A stretch of DNA of 64,000 nucleotides from Adiantum capillus-veneris (Eukaryota > Streptophyta > Polypodiopsida > Polypodiales > Pteridaceae): contig CM043960.1 of the NCBI GenBank assembly GCA_014529385.2, forward strand, positions 28,983,396 to 29,047,395, read 5' to 3'. The notes below the pieces were generated by a model. That model was not told the origin of the DNA. It saw only the letters and a list, made by a program, of their open reading frames with translations, and ran no database searches. The translations under genes were made by a program, and so were the position numbers. Shown here one piece after another: positions 36,820-48,428 of this stretch. The stretch's first letter is position 1, and every line of letters begins with the position of its first letter.

Positions 36820-37747
36820 TTCCTAATGTCTGGTATATGATGTGATGTTGTAGCAATATCTATATTGAATATATTGGAAGGGTTGAATATCTTTAATAAT
36901 ATGAGGTCATTATAGTATATGACATCTTTATTATGTGTACATAATATAGTTGTGTCTTTATCTATATATTGTTCTAAATCTTTCTCCTGTATAAATGTAT
37001 CTTTTAAGTATTTATCTAATTGTGATTTAGATGGTTTACTTTGTCTGATTATATTTAAGAATTCAATGAAGTCTGGATCTGAACAATGACGTATTGAGGT
37101 ATATAATGTGTGGTGTATAGCTAATTTCCAAAATGTAGAATTTATTATTACACATTTTTGGCATATCAAGTCTTTATTTTTACAATTACATATTGCAGGC
37201 AATTGCGCTATATCTCCAAATAGAAGTAGTTTTTTAGTGTTAAATATTTCTAGCATAGATAAATTACAAGCTTCTGAAATTTGGAGTATAATTGTATGTA
37301 ATATTTGTGATATCATCATTGAGAATTCATCAATTATAATTGCATCAGAAGATCTTATTTTAATTGAACGGATATCATTTGGTTCTACATTAGAACGAAA
37401 TAATTGATTTTTATTAGGTAAACAAAAAAAATAATGTGAAGTACGTGCTAATCGACTAAGTCTTGTAGCTGCTACTCCTGTGGTTGCTGTAAGGAGGACT
37501 CCTATGTACATTTAAATGTGATAGATCCAGGTGTTCCATTTATTATATGTAACCCACCCGATTTTTTGAAAATTTTATTGTATATTAGTTCTTGCTCTTT
37601 AGTCAAAGTTGTATTTTCTATGTGTTTAAGCTCTTGTAGATGTATTATTGGATCATATTGATTTTCTCCTACAATTTTAATATTGGTCTGTTTTTCTATA
37701 AAATCATTTGATATTAAATGTTCTTCTAAATTATGTATGGGATGCAT
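36820..37747 (-). pseudogene. Helitron 1 Pif1-like helicase, N-terminal and middle part
   Basis: Two frames: 37502-37747 (TKEQELIYNKIF, GGLHIINGTPG) and 36792-37511 (TATTGVAATRL, AIIIDEFSMM, LLLFGDIAQLPAI). The latter are helicase motifs Ia, II (Walker B, DEFSM) and III. Walker A is broken: NGTPG is followed by SITF in place of GKT, and a frameshift lies there, so ATP binding is lost. The protein would unwind donor DNA in rolling-circle transposition. Confidence 0.85.
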
Positions 37748-38189
37748 TTGAAGTATTTGATTTGTAATTTGTTGTCTAGATTCATCAATTAATAGATGTA
37801 ATTGAGAATAATTTCCAACTAGATTCTCTATGTCTTCTTCATTCTTTATTATTTGTCGTATTTGACATTCTAAAAAGTAAGATTTTTTTGTGTTGTTAAT
37901 TGAGATTAATTCTTTTTCATTACGAAAATGTATATGTTTTAATACAATAGTTTTAAAAAACCCTCCATTTGATGTGGACAGGGTGAAAATCGGTAAATCT
38001 TACTAATTGTTTATACTCTTCTATTTCATTTCCAAATAAATCATGCATTTTAGATATTTTCTTTGTTGTATGCTTGAGTATTTTGTTAATTCTATAGTGA
38101 CTAAAGTATGAATAAAATGTTAAGCTTTCCAATTCTAATGGTCTTGCTGTATATAGATCAATTGGATGTAGTATAGAGGTTAAAAAAAT

Positions 38190-40376
38190 TTATATATATT
38201 TTTGTCTTTTTTTAGGAGGTGAACAATCTATATAAGTTACCTTTTCTGATTTTTTTATGATGGGTATCTCTAAACACATCATGGCTGCTTCGGTTGCTGA
38301 TATTGGTTTTGTTAATACATAAGAAGATATTAGTTTGAGTTTTGTATCATCAATATTATTTAGTCCTAATGTTTTCGCTGTTTCTAAATCGATATCTATT
38401 TTTCTTATAGGTTCTGATTTCAATGCATATTTTAGTAAGTAATATGATAAACTGTATTGATTACTTTTTGAATATTCATATGAGCTTGCCATAACAATAA
38501 TACTCCTGCATGATAAGAGACCACATTTCTATGTTCTAATGTTGGTCTATAATAAGCCATCGTTAAGTTTGTTCATGAATAATTGGCTTAGGATTACTTT
38601 GAATATCGTATGGAAATCCATATTTACATTTAATTTTTTTATTTTGTAATTCTATTTTACAAGATTCTCTATAATTATGTATTTGTTTTTTGATAACTAA
38701 GTTATGCAATTTATATTCAATTGACGTTGGATCAAATTTATTTATTGTATGTAAATAAGGTATATGGCTATCTATCTCTAAAGATATTCGATCGATATCA
38801 TTTGAATCTACCCATAGCATTATATGTGCATGTGGTGAACCTCTATTTTGTATCTCATATCGTATTAGATAGTGGTTGATGGTACCTAATAATCCATTAG
38901 GAATAAATATGTATTTGTTTAAAAATGTATGTAATCGTTTGTGAAAAATCATTATGCACTCGGCTGGACAATCTGTCCAATTGAGTTTTAAGTCTATCTT
39001 TTGGACAATTTTTTCTAAATCTTCTATTTCTACCCATCTACTAGAGGATACTTCGTCACAAGTTAGGGTTAAGAAAAAGTTAGGTAAACCAAATGACTCT
39101 ACCATGCATAATAAATCTTTTAAATTCTTACGATACCATGATGGAGAGCCTGGAATTGAATAAGAGATATTGTGTTTTATGATATAACGTATGGTATCTA
39201 GATCAGATGCATGTGGATTTTTAAGTTTGAATTTATCTATATCTGATTGTAGCATTGTTAAATTTGTTGAATTGCTATTATCAAAGCTTGACGTAATTGG
39301 TACATCATTAATAAGTATGGCTTGTATAAAGTGAATATTGAGAAGAATGAGGCTATTCTCATTTTTAGATATGTATGAAATTTTAAAGCTCCATCATGAG
39401 CTCCATATCCTAATGGAAATAGAAATGGAAATAGGGCTTTCTCTATTGTAATATCTTCTAAATTAGATACTCCATCTAAACTTGCATATAAGTTAATGAT
39501 TTTTTTGTTATTTAATCTTTCATACATAACCCCACCATGAGATAACTTACCTATTTTGTATTGTGATTTTAGTTGTGTATTGTTTACTTTATCTAAGATA
39601 CCTAAATAATTTGTATTGTGTGCTACTATCATTAAGTCATAAGGAGAAGATGATGCATGTTTGTTTAGAAAAGTAGTAATTGCTTTAGAAGGAATTATAG
39701 GGATTGCTAAAGTTTTTTGTGGTTGTTCATATATAGTATAGATTTTTTTTATTAATGGATTATTTTTTACTAAAAAGTGCAATAGTGTGTTTATGTCATG
39801 TGAGTTTTTTGTTAGAATATTTAATAAATCATTACTATTTTGATATGAAAATAGAGGATTATCTAATAATGATCTTTGTTCTATATTACCTATGGCTATA
39901 GATGTTATCTTTTTACTGATATTTAAAGAGATATCTAAAGTAGATAGCATTTGTACTTCATGTACATTCATTGTTAGTATTTTTTTTATATAAGTCGGGT
40001 GATAAGTTACCCAATATTTTCCTCTAATGTTGTTTTGAAAACATTTGGAACAGTTATAAATTTCTATATTGTCTTGTTTGTTATTTTGAAATGATGTTAG
40101 ATATGGATTAGATCATTCATATCCTCGTAAATAGGTATTTGTTTTTTCTATATATTTTATGTTTTGTTTTTCATACTTAAAAAATAAGTTTCCACAATTG
40201 GAACAATATTTATATGATTTGATCGAATTAGAACAAATATTTACCCATGAATCAAAATCTAAATTAAAAATGTCAAAAGTTGGAAGTAAGTTTGTTTTTC
40301 TACGTAAATGTCTTATAATCTTGGTATGCTTTGCTTTTTGTTTTAGTTTGGATGCTTTGTTTGTTTTCATCTTCAA
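38190..40376 (-). pseudogene. Helitron 1 Rep (HUH endonuclease) region
   Basis: Four minus-strand frames (40113-40376, 39258-39971, 38563-39255, 38190-38492) form one interrupted protein. Signatures in order: YCSNCGNLFF, FPFLFPLGYG, TLYKPYLLMM, PGSPSWYRKNLKDLLCM, LTCDEV, FHKRLHTFLNKYI, the HUH motif in NRGSPHAHIMLWV (near 38830), KYGFPYDIQ, and a Tyr motif in LSYYLLKYALK (near 38440). These follow the Helitron_like_N and Rep arrangement. Frameshifts at about 40000, 39256 and 38500 disable it. Confidence 0.88.
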
Positions 40377-40699
40377 TTATGTATTGTTTATTATTATTTT
40401 GTATATTTGGTGACCTTAAGATTTCATTATATTTTTATTGATAGGTATATTGTTTGTATTGAGCTTAGACTAATATTCTAATTTGGAAAGAAAATCTTTT
40501 TGATCTTATTGTGGTTATCAAAATACTAATATTAAAATTTGTTTTTTTATAGGTATTTAAAATATTTTTAAATATGACATACCTTGTGTTATAGTCAAAT
40601 GTTAAGTTGCTTTGTAGATGTTGAAGAGCTTCTTGTAAACTAGCAAATGGTAAAACTTAAGAAGTTAGAATATAGAGTTATATATAATTTGATGCTAAT

Positions 40700-41110
40700 T
40701 ACCAAAGGAATGATAAGAGAACAATGCTTGACCAGCTTTAGTAAAGCTTTGATTGACATGTGTGGCATGTGATATACTTTTGGCAGCACACAAGTTCTTG
40801 GTAAGCTTTATGTTTGCAATGCTACCTCTTGGACTCCACTTATATGCAAGGCCAAGGTGAAAGCCTTAGTCTATTTATTTATTTTTAAAGCAAAGGCATG
40901 CATCTCTCCTAATCACTAATCCTGCATTTGGAAGGAATGTGGCACCATACAAGAAATCAACCAAGGAAACAAGAAGTCTACCAAGGCAAAAGATTCAAGA
41001 TTTGATGAAAAACGACATAATACTTGACAAAGCTTTGATTGACATGTATGCCAAATCATACCATAAGCTGATATGTGGTGGATCAACTTCAGAAATTGAC
41101 GCATTGCAGA
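40700..41110 (+). pseudogene. PPR scraps beside Helitron 1
   Basis: KALIDMCGM-type sequence at 40745 and KALIDMYAKS near 41030 are both the conserved LIDMYAK part of a PPR repeat, about 290 bases apart and in a similar context (aatacttgacaaagctttga against aatgcttgaccagctttag). No complete repeat is left. Confidence 0.6.
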
Positions 41111-41131
41111 CTCACTGAACTTGGTATAGAT

Positions 41132-42560
41132 TCACTTTATATTTTTCAGTGCATTTCCAGGAATCAGCTTCGCGATCTGATCGGGTACACATCTCGTATC
41201 TGATAAACGACGGATCAGCTCATTCCTCTGTTCCATGATGACAAGCTCTTTCAACTGCAGACAATTGTTCACTTCCATCAAGCTGCTTGTGAGGACACAA
41301 GCACGTTTTAAAAAAATGGGGAGTAGATGGAAGCACGACCAGATGGTATTATAGGTGCTTACCTCTCCAACAAAATAGAGCATGGGGTCCCCAATTATGT
41401 AGAGTGGGCACACTGATGGTGGTAACGTTTGGTAATTCACCTCATAGAGGAAAAATCTCATGGCCATCTGTGGCCTGCATTCGAACCAGCCCCTTTTGAT
41501 CCATTAGGAGCAACACCTGTTTTTTTACCTCTTGTTTAGCAAGACCAGAAAACGGTTCTAATCCTTTGGGCTGGATTTTGGTAGATGCAATGACTGTGAG
41601 GTCCTTTGGGATGGGGAATTGATGACCTACGAACTAGATGCGAAGATTGCGGGCTACTTAAGTGAAACTGATGATAAGGAGCGTCAGGTGGAGCCTGCCG
41701 ACTCTCTCCCCTCAGACAATGGGGAATTGCCAGTGTTCGTGAACATGCATGACTCAGAAGCTAACGAAGGGCTGATGCCCAAAACCATCCACATTTCGGG
41801 CGCAGCTTACATTGTTGGACACCACTCGAAGCCACATATGCAGTGTCATCCACTGCCATAATTTTAGTCCAAGCAATCAACCAAACGAAGTCGCTCGATC
41901 GCCATCTCCGCATTTCTGATTTACCCATCAACGCACTACCCTGCTGGCTGCAATAAGCATATAGTTTATTTGCCACTTTGATACCCGGAATCCAGTGGTG
42001 CCATCTTAACCAACACCGTCGAATGAGCAAAAGTGTGTGCATGATCACTCTCCAAGCATACCCATCGTCATCATTGACCCCGCATTTTCCTGTCGTAGCT
42101 CCAATCCAAGCCACTAGCCAAACGAAGCAACTCAAATAAAACGCGGACCGGTGCTCACTGGAGCCCGCCGGCTCGCAATATGGATCGTGCCTTACATTGG
42201 CCAACTTTTCCTCCCATGAATATTTGAGCGACACCTCACCTGGTTCACATGAACAGTCAAAAACACCATTCTTTTCAGTACCTCGCAAATAGTACTCCAC
42301 CTCGCTGATCAGCCCTCTTCAAGGAGGGATAAACCATCGGCCAACCACCTATTTTTCTTGCTGCCTGATATGCCAGGCACGTTATCGAGTACACTCTACC
42401 CGTCTTGCACTCTCTCGTATTCCGCTTCGTTGTGGGGGAATGCAGTGGCCATCTGTGGCTTGCAGTAAAACCAGCCCCTGCTGATCCATAAGGTACACCA
42501 CACGGCTGCTTACCTCTTGCTCATCAAGACCAGAGAACGGATGTAGTTATGCATCAAGCC
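41132..42560 (-). pseudogene. Duplicated fragments of an unrecognised gene
   Basis: On the minus strand a segment reading PFSGLAKQEVKKQVLLLMDQ (end near 41560) recurs as PFSGLDEQEVSSRVVYLMDQ (end near 42545); each continues with KGLV or QGLV and a QATDGH. The second is followed by the 179-codon frame 41761-42300 in which FVWLVAW and FVWLIAW each occur once, a further internal duplication. The conserved amino-acid pattern with many silent and conservative differences suggests descent from a real coding sequence. Function unknown. Confidence 0.45.
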
Positions 42561-42679
42561 CCAGCCATTATGCATCAAGCCCCTGCTTTCATCTACCTGA
42601 AAGACCTCGCAAAGCTGCCCACTCGTAGGGCCACCATTGGTCAGTGCCACACTTTGGCTCAGGATTCTCAAAAAAAAAA

Positions 42680-43080
42680 ACTAGTCAACTCGCATGTCTT
42701 TAGCCCTGCTCAATCCCATTGTTAGGGGGCTCCTTATTCATAAAACCAGGCAGCCCCAGTTGCCATACATCTCTGTCACCGTTTCATGCTGCTCCTCATG
42801 AGCATAAGGTGCCAATAGCACAAAATGAGCATCAAAAAGAATATGGGTTCTATCTCCCGGTAGGACCTCCAAATACTGACATCTTCGGACACCCACTCGG
42901 CCCACTCTTTGTCATATCCCTGCATCTCGCCCGGCTCTCTAGCCCGTACCAACTGTCCATGCCATCTCGACCATTGAGGAGGCCGTCCGCCACATCGCAG
43001 GATGCCTCAAGTAAAAGGACATCTAGTCCTCCGAGTGAACCATACTGGCCAGTCAAGACAGGCCCGGAAGCTTAAGCTGC
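42680..43080 (-). pseudogene. Third, diverged copy of a block also in the large duplication
   Basis: Sequence around ctttgtcatatccctgcatctc and accattgaggagg matches 24350-24470 and 48300-48410, but more distantly. On the minus strand it reads DVLLLEASCDVADGLLNGRD, with a matching LLNGPDSM stretch in copy A, so it may derive from coding sequence. Confidence 0.5.
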
Positions 43081-43339
43081 CCATAGTTAGGCTTCGCGCA
43101 TCTCCCACCAATTGGTACTTCGTCGAGGGTACCATGACTGAGAACTGAACAAACGTGACATCCTCAGCCTTATAACTGTGCATTTATCGAGTATATATGT
43201 GACCTTGGTGGTCTCTCCTGAGAAGGCCAGAAGCAAAAGGACAAGTACCAGCCAAGTACCCACAGCACCACAAATCAAGGACCCATGAACTACACCGTTT
43301 TTCCAGCAATAGTCTAACCTTTTCAGCCCATGTTCATCA

Positions 43340-43690
43340 GCGTTTATGCTACAGAGTATGGTGTGGCAAGGAAACTCAATGAACCTGATGCAAATGCCAA
43401 ATGTGGTTCCCTATTCAAAGCACAAGAAGTTGTTGATTAACTTTTTGTCCAAAATGTCATCTCTTGGAACACGTTCGTGGAAGGATATTCCTAACATGGC
43501 TATGGCAAGAAAGCTCTTGGATGTTTTAAGCGGGCTCAAAAGGAAGGCCTTATACAAGACCTTGACATGGGTGAGTGAATTCAAGATGAGATGCTAGTCG
43601 GGGGACTGTTGGAGAATGATGTTGTGTTTTCCAATGCATTATTGATATGTATGACAAATATGGTGCCCAATGGGACTTGGGGAAAGGGCC
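43340..43690 (+). pseudogene. PPR remnant
   Basis: In shifting frames: EYGVARKLNEPDANAKCGSL, NVISWNTFVEGYS (with shifts), NMAMARKLLDVL, then NDVVFSNALIDMYDKYGAQW. This is the helix order of PPR repeats. The coding potential is destroyed by several stops. Confidence 0.7.
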
Positions 43691-43899
43691 CCATGATTGG
43701 ATTGCAGGTACAATGACAATGCAATACAAAGAGACCAGAATGTATGAGGAAGTGGAAGCAAAAGGGACACTAAGCATGATCAGCCAAAGCAGCGCTAAGC
43801 CAGGCGAATTAGAGCTGCTTCCTGGTTTTTTGAAGCCGGATGTGGGTTCACGTAGTTCATGTCATATAGAACAGCGGAGTATGCTACTGATGCAGCCAT

Positions 43900-44480
43900 A
43901 GATGGCCGATGGGTCCCCCCTTGACAATAGGAGCATGCATACATGTAATGGACAATATAGGGTTGAGCAAAGGAGCCCCACCCTCTCTCAGCAAGACTCC
44001 CCTTCCCTCAGCCATCAGCATTTTCAGCCATCGCCAAAAGGACCTTCCTCTTGGCGTTTTCCGAAACCTGCTATCGCCATCCCAAGCCCACCTTGCCCTG
44101 GCGTTTTACCCCATTGGCAGCAGCACCATCAAGAATCACTAACACTAGGATTTGCTTGCAGATCTACAACGTTTTCAGCATGCACTAACGCCAGGAACAC
44201 ATCATTGGATCAGTGTTTTTTATCATCAGTTGCAGCAGAACCTCCGTAGCCGGTAAGGGTTTATTAGCACCTGAAAACCTGTAAATTTCAGCAAGAAAAC
44301 CTCTGCTGTCCCAGCGTTTTTCAGCAAGGAACTTTCTCCCCAAAAACGCAGCCAAAGAGCAAATTACAGCAACGTTTTTCAGCATCCTCTCGACCCGACA
44401 AAAACAGTCTTTTTTCAGCCATGCACCCATCACGAAACAGTCATTTTCAGCCACCAAGAAGTTCACAGATTTCAGCCTAA
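43900..44480. other. Stretch with dispersed TTTTCAGC words
   Basis: No coding frame recognised. The word TTTTCAGC or TTTTTCAGC recurs near 44021, 44172, 44320, 44372, 44412 and 44442, and again near 45145-45185. It looks like the decayed remains of a short-period repeat. Confidence 0.4.
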
Positions 44481-44559
44481 GTCGTCGTCGTCATCACCGT
44501 AGTCACCATCGGCATAGTCCCATTGCATCATTCCATTGCATACGCATTGTAGATCTTTG

Positions 44560-44821
44560 TGCAATCAAGTAGACCACTCTCGCCGACGAGAGTGGGGCGT
44601 TTGGAGGAGGGTTTTACAACCTCTCGGGTGTCGTATCTCTTCTCTCTCCTTCTCTCAGTTTCATTCACTTGCACGTACGGTGTCCACTCACTTTGTGTTG
44701 TGATCATAGCACTCCCCATAAGACGGAAAGCTCTCTCTTTCCCTAAGAACTAAAAGGAACCTTGAGCAATAAAGATCACTAATCTTGAGAAAATACAACA
44801 TTTATTCCGCTGCACCTAACA
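44560..44821 (+). repeat. 3' part of a copia-type LTR
   Basis: Ends tgcacctaaca immediately before TTGGTATCAGAGC, the initiator-tRNA-Met primer site of plant Ty1/copia elements. A polyadenylation-like AATAAA lies at 44769. The LTR start was not determined, and no gag-pol follows. Confidence 0.6.
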
Positions 44822-44822
44822 T

Positions 44823-44834
44823 TGGTATCAGAGC
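44823..44834 (+). other. tRNA-iMet primer binding site, first
   Basis: TGGTATCAGAGC, two bases after the LTR end. A second identical site occurs at 45036-45047. Confidence 0.75.
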
Positions 44835-44878
44835 AAGGGGGCCCTTGAGGGTTGGGACCCGACATCCCTGTGTCGTCT

Positions 44879-44921
<43 letters not shown>

Positions 44922-45047
44922 TCTCTCTTTCTTTCAGTTCAGTTCAGTTCTCTCAAGTGAAGAAGTGTCCCTTGTGTTTGTGTGCGGAGTACTAGATCCA
45001 AGCAAATCCTTATTCTCTTCCGCTGCATCTGACATTGGTATCAGAGC
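44823..45047 (+). repeat. Tandem LTR/leader duplication, copy 1
   Basis: Begins and ends with a primer site (44823 and 45036). Between them lie agcaagggggcccttgaggg, a 33-base TC run at 44886-44918, and ctctcaagtgaagaagtgtc through ttccgctgcatctgacattg. The same block recurs at 45811-46080 with a much longer TC run. Confidence 0.85.
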
Positions 45048-45179
45048 ACGGACACAAGGAGGCAGGCACCCAGCAATCAGACAGCACCTCAGCAAGAGCC
45101 CTAGCGTTTCCTCAAGAAGAAGAAGGCCCAGATCAGCCTGGCGTTTTCAGTTTTCAGCAGACAACCCAACGTTTTCAGT

Positions 45180-45700
45180 TTTCAGCCTTGACGCCGTCAT
45201 CGTCGACACCATCGTTGTCGTCGCCATTGTCATCTTCGTCGAAGTCCCTATCTTGATGACGACACCATCGCCATCGTCATCACAAATCCCTATCTTGACG
45301 ACGACACCTTCGTCGTCGCCGTCGCAGTGCCGGACTTGACGACGACACCATTGTCGTCATCGTCACAGTCACCATCGTCGTCGTCGTCGTCGACATAGAC
45401 CAGCAGTACCCGTCGTCGACATCATCTTCTTCGACATAGACCTCGTCGTGGACATCACCGTCTTCAACAAAGAACCGTCATGGACATCACCGTCTTCGAC
45501 ACAGAACCGTCGTCGACTTCACCGTCATCGACACAAAACTGTCGTTGACTTCACCATCTTCGACACAGTACCGTCGTCGACTTCATCGTCGTCGACAAAG
45601 ACCCTTAGTACCTCGTCGTCGACTTCATCGTCTTCGACATAGACCTCGTCGTTGACCTCCCCGTCTTCGACATAGAACCCACAGAACTTGTCGTTGACAT
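45180..45700. repeat. GAC/GTC-rich trinucleotide minisatellite
   Basis: Dense tcgtcgtcg, gacgacacc and cgtcttcgacatagacc words with a variable period. Frames across it give Asp/Thr/Ser-rich peptides with no family features and are treated as repeat artefacts. Confidence 0.85.
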
Positions 45701-45810
45701 CATCGTCTTCAATATAGACCCCTTCAGTACCTCAGTAGCATCAATACCCTTCAGCATCAGCATCATCGTAGTCGCATTTGTGCAAGAATAAATAAAGTAC
45801 TTGATTTGGC

Positions 45811-45866
45811 AACAGAGCAAGGGGGCCCTTGAGGATTGGGACCCGACATCCCTATGTCGTCTCTTT

Positions 45867-45963
<97 letters not shown>

Positions 45964-46080
45964 TCTCTCTTTCTTTCAGTTCAATTCAGTTCTCTCAAGT
46001 GAAGTAAAGTGTCACTTGTGTTTGTGTGCGGAGTACTAGATCCAAGCAAATCCTTATTCTCTTCCGCTGCATCTGACATG
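45811..46080 (+). repeat. LTR/leader duplication, copy 2
   Basis: Repeats copy 1 from agcaagggggcccttgagga to ttccgctgcatctgacat. Its primer sites are decayed (gcaacagagc before it, gacatgggctc after it) and its TC run is about 93 bases (45868-45960). Confidence 0.88.
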
Positions 46081-46171
46081 GGCTCTCCTTAGAGACATAT
46101 ATGCTCCATTAGCACTAGAATCTTCACGACAGCTGGCACTGTGCCACATATGCGCAAAAAAGGCCTCTCTT

Positions 46172-48070
46172 TGGATGCAATCACCTATGTTTGCACATTG
46201 GAGGAATGTGGCCTTATGCTACCTAACATGGTGTGGCAAGTAGGTTCTATGAACTGGATGCAAATGCCAAATGTGGTCCCATTATCAAAGCATTAGAACT
46301 TGTTAATGAGCTGTCTAGTGAAAATCTCGTCTCCTGGATGCGTTCATTGTAGGATATTCCCAACATGGCTATTGCAAGGAAGCACTACAATGTTTTAACC
46401 AAATATGAAGGCAACAACTTTCTTCAAATGCAATCACCTATTCTTCCACCTTGAAGGGGTGTGGCCCTACACAACATCTTCATATGGGTGAGAGAACTCA
46501 TGATGAGATTGCTAGCCAAGAGGTGTCGGAAACACATGTGCCAAATGTGGTGCCCTTGTAGATGAACTTGATGAGCTCTTTGTGCAAAATATTGTGTCTA
46601 GGAATGCAAGATATGCCCAACATGGTTGTGGCAAGAAAGCTCTGTGTTGTTTTCATCGGATGCAAAGGGAGGGGCTCTCTACAGATAGAATCAGCCATGC
46701 TTGCCCTTATGTTGCCCTACAAAGTGTGGCAAGGAATCTTCTCTAACCAGAAAAATTCCAAATATGGTGCCGCTATCAAAGCATGGAAAGTTCTATTGAT
46801 GAGCTTTCTATCCAAAGTTGCGTCTCTTGGAACCCATTCATTGCAGGATATGTACAACACAGGTGTTGCAAAGAACCTCCAGGCTGTTTTCACCGGATAG
46901 GAAGGAAAGTCCTTTCTCCAAATGCAATCACCTATGCTTGCACCTTGAGAGGTATGTGGCCGATTTTCACATGCGTGAGAAAATTCATGATGAGATTTCT
47001 AATCAGGGGTTGTTGTAAAAACATGCTGTGCTTGGCAATGTGTTGGTCTATATGTATGCCAGAAGGGATGTGCAATTACCTATGCTTTCACCTTGAAGGC
47101 GTGTGTCCTTATGCTACTGAGCATGTTGTGGCAAGGAAGCGCTGAGAGGTTTTAAGCCCAACTTGGCTCTAACAAGGAAGCTCTATACTACTTTCACCAG
47201 CTGCGAACAGAAGGTCTCTCTCTAGATGCAATTGGCTATGCTTCCTACTTGAAGGACAAGGCATCTCTCTAGATGTTATCACCGATGGTTGCACCTTGAA
47301 GGCCTAAGGTCGAGATGTATACCAGATGTGGTGCGATTTTACCAAGGGCAGTGTTAGTAGGCGCAGGGTTGTTTCCACCTATGCTTGAACATTGAAGGTG
47401 TGGCTCTCTCATCTGCTTTAGATCATTCACAATGAGAATGGTAGGTAGGGGCAGTTGCGAATACTCATCCTTGGAAATGCATTTGTCACTTTGTATGCCA
47501 CATGTGGTCCCTTTATGAAAGAATGAAAAGTTGTTGGTGAGCTTTTGTTGGCCCAATATGGTTGTTGCAAGGAAGGTCTGTGTCACATATATGCAAAAAA
47601 GGCCTTTCTCTGGATGCAATCACCTATGTTTGCACATTCGAGGAATGTGGCCTTATGTTACCTAACATGGTGTGGCAAGCAGGTTTTAAGAATTGGATGC
47701 AAATGCCAAATGTGGTCCCATTATCAAAGCATTAGAACTTCTTGATGAGCTGTCTAGTGAAAATCCCGTCTCCTGGATGCGTTCATTGTAGCATATTCCC
47801 AACATGGCTATTGCAAGGAAGCACTAGGATGTTTTAACCAGATATGAAGGAAAGTACTTTCTCCAAATTCCATCACCTATGCTTGCCCTTATGTTGCCCT
47901 ACATGATGTGGCAAGGAAACTTCTCGAAACCAGAAAAATTCCAAATTTGGTGCCACTATCAAAGCATGGAAAGTTCTATTGATGAGCTTTATATCCAAAA
48001 TTGCGTCTCTTGGAACACATTAATTGCAAGATGCCTTCAAGGTGAAAGCATAGGTGATTGCATTTGCCAC
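46172..48070 (+). pseudogene. Scrambled PPR-repeat remnants (copy B)
   Basis: Same PPR fragments as copy A, with an extra block (47430-47760) in which KKAFLWMQSPMFAHS and similar shifted frames correspond to a further ITYVCTF-type repeat. All frames are broken. Confidence 0.75.
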
Positions 48071-48428
48071 CTCCTTTGGCATCCATATAGACCAAGGCAT
48101 TGCCACCCATTCGCATCGTTAGTCAGATGGGTCCGAGACCCTCATCCTTCCATACCAGCCATCTGGCCACCCTGTTCCATGCTGCTCCCAATGAGCATCA
48201 GTTTCCAGTACCAAAGGACGAGCATAAAAAAGAATCTAGGTTCCATATCCCAGAACCCCCAAGTAATGTCACTTTTGAACACACACTCGGCCCACACTTT
48301 GTCATATCCCTGCATCTCTTTCGGCTCTCTACTCTAGATACCACTTGTCCATGCTATCAGGACCATTGAGGAGGTCGCCCGCTGTATTGGAGGACACCTC
48401 GAGCAAAGGGACATCCATACAAGTGCGT

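Larger units (their letters stand above)
36815..40690 (-). mobile_element. AT-rich Helitron 1, main part
   Basis: Minus-strand rolling-circle transposon with, in order from 40.4 kb downward, a Cys-rich N-terminal region, the Rep (HUH) nuclease and a Pif1 helicase; the helicase end lies beyond the nested transposon at 27086-27354. The right boundary is set by the change from very AT-rich sequence to a PPR scrap near 40690. Terminal hairpin and CTRR end were not found, and the left end is truncated. Composition is much more AT-rich than the neighbours, suggesting a distinct lineage or transfer. Confidence 0.85.

Noticed and set aside
42719-43075. 118-codon plus-strand frame
   Set aside because: The matching blocks in the duplicated segment are better read on the minus strand, and the plus frame is not conserved there.
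44785-46039. Ser/Thr/Asp-rich frames up to 184 codons
   Set aside because: They follow TC and GTC repeats and copia leader sequence and show no protein family features.
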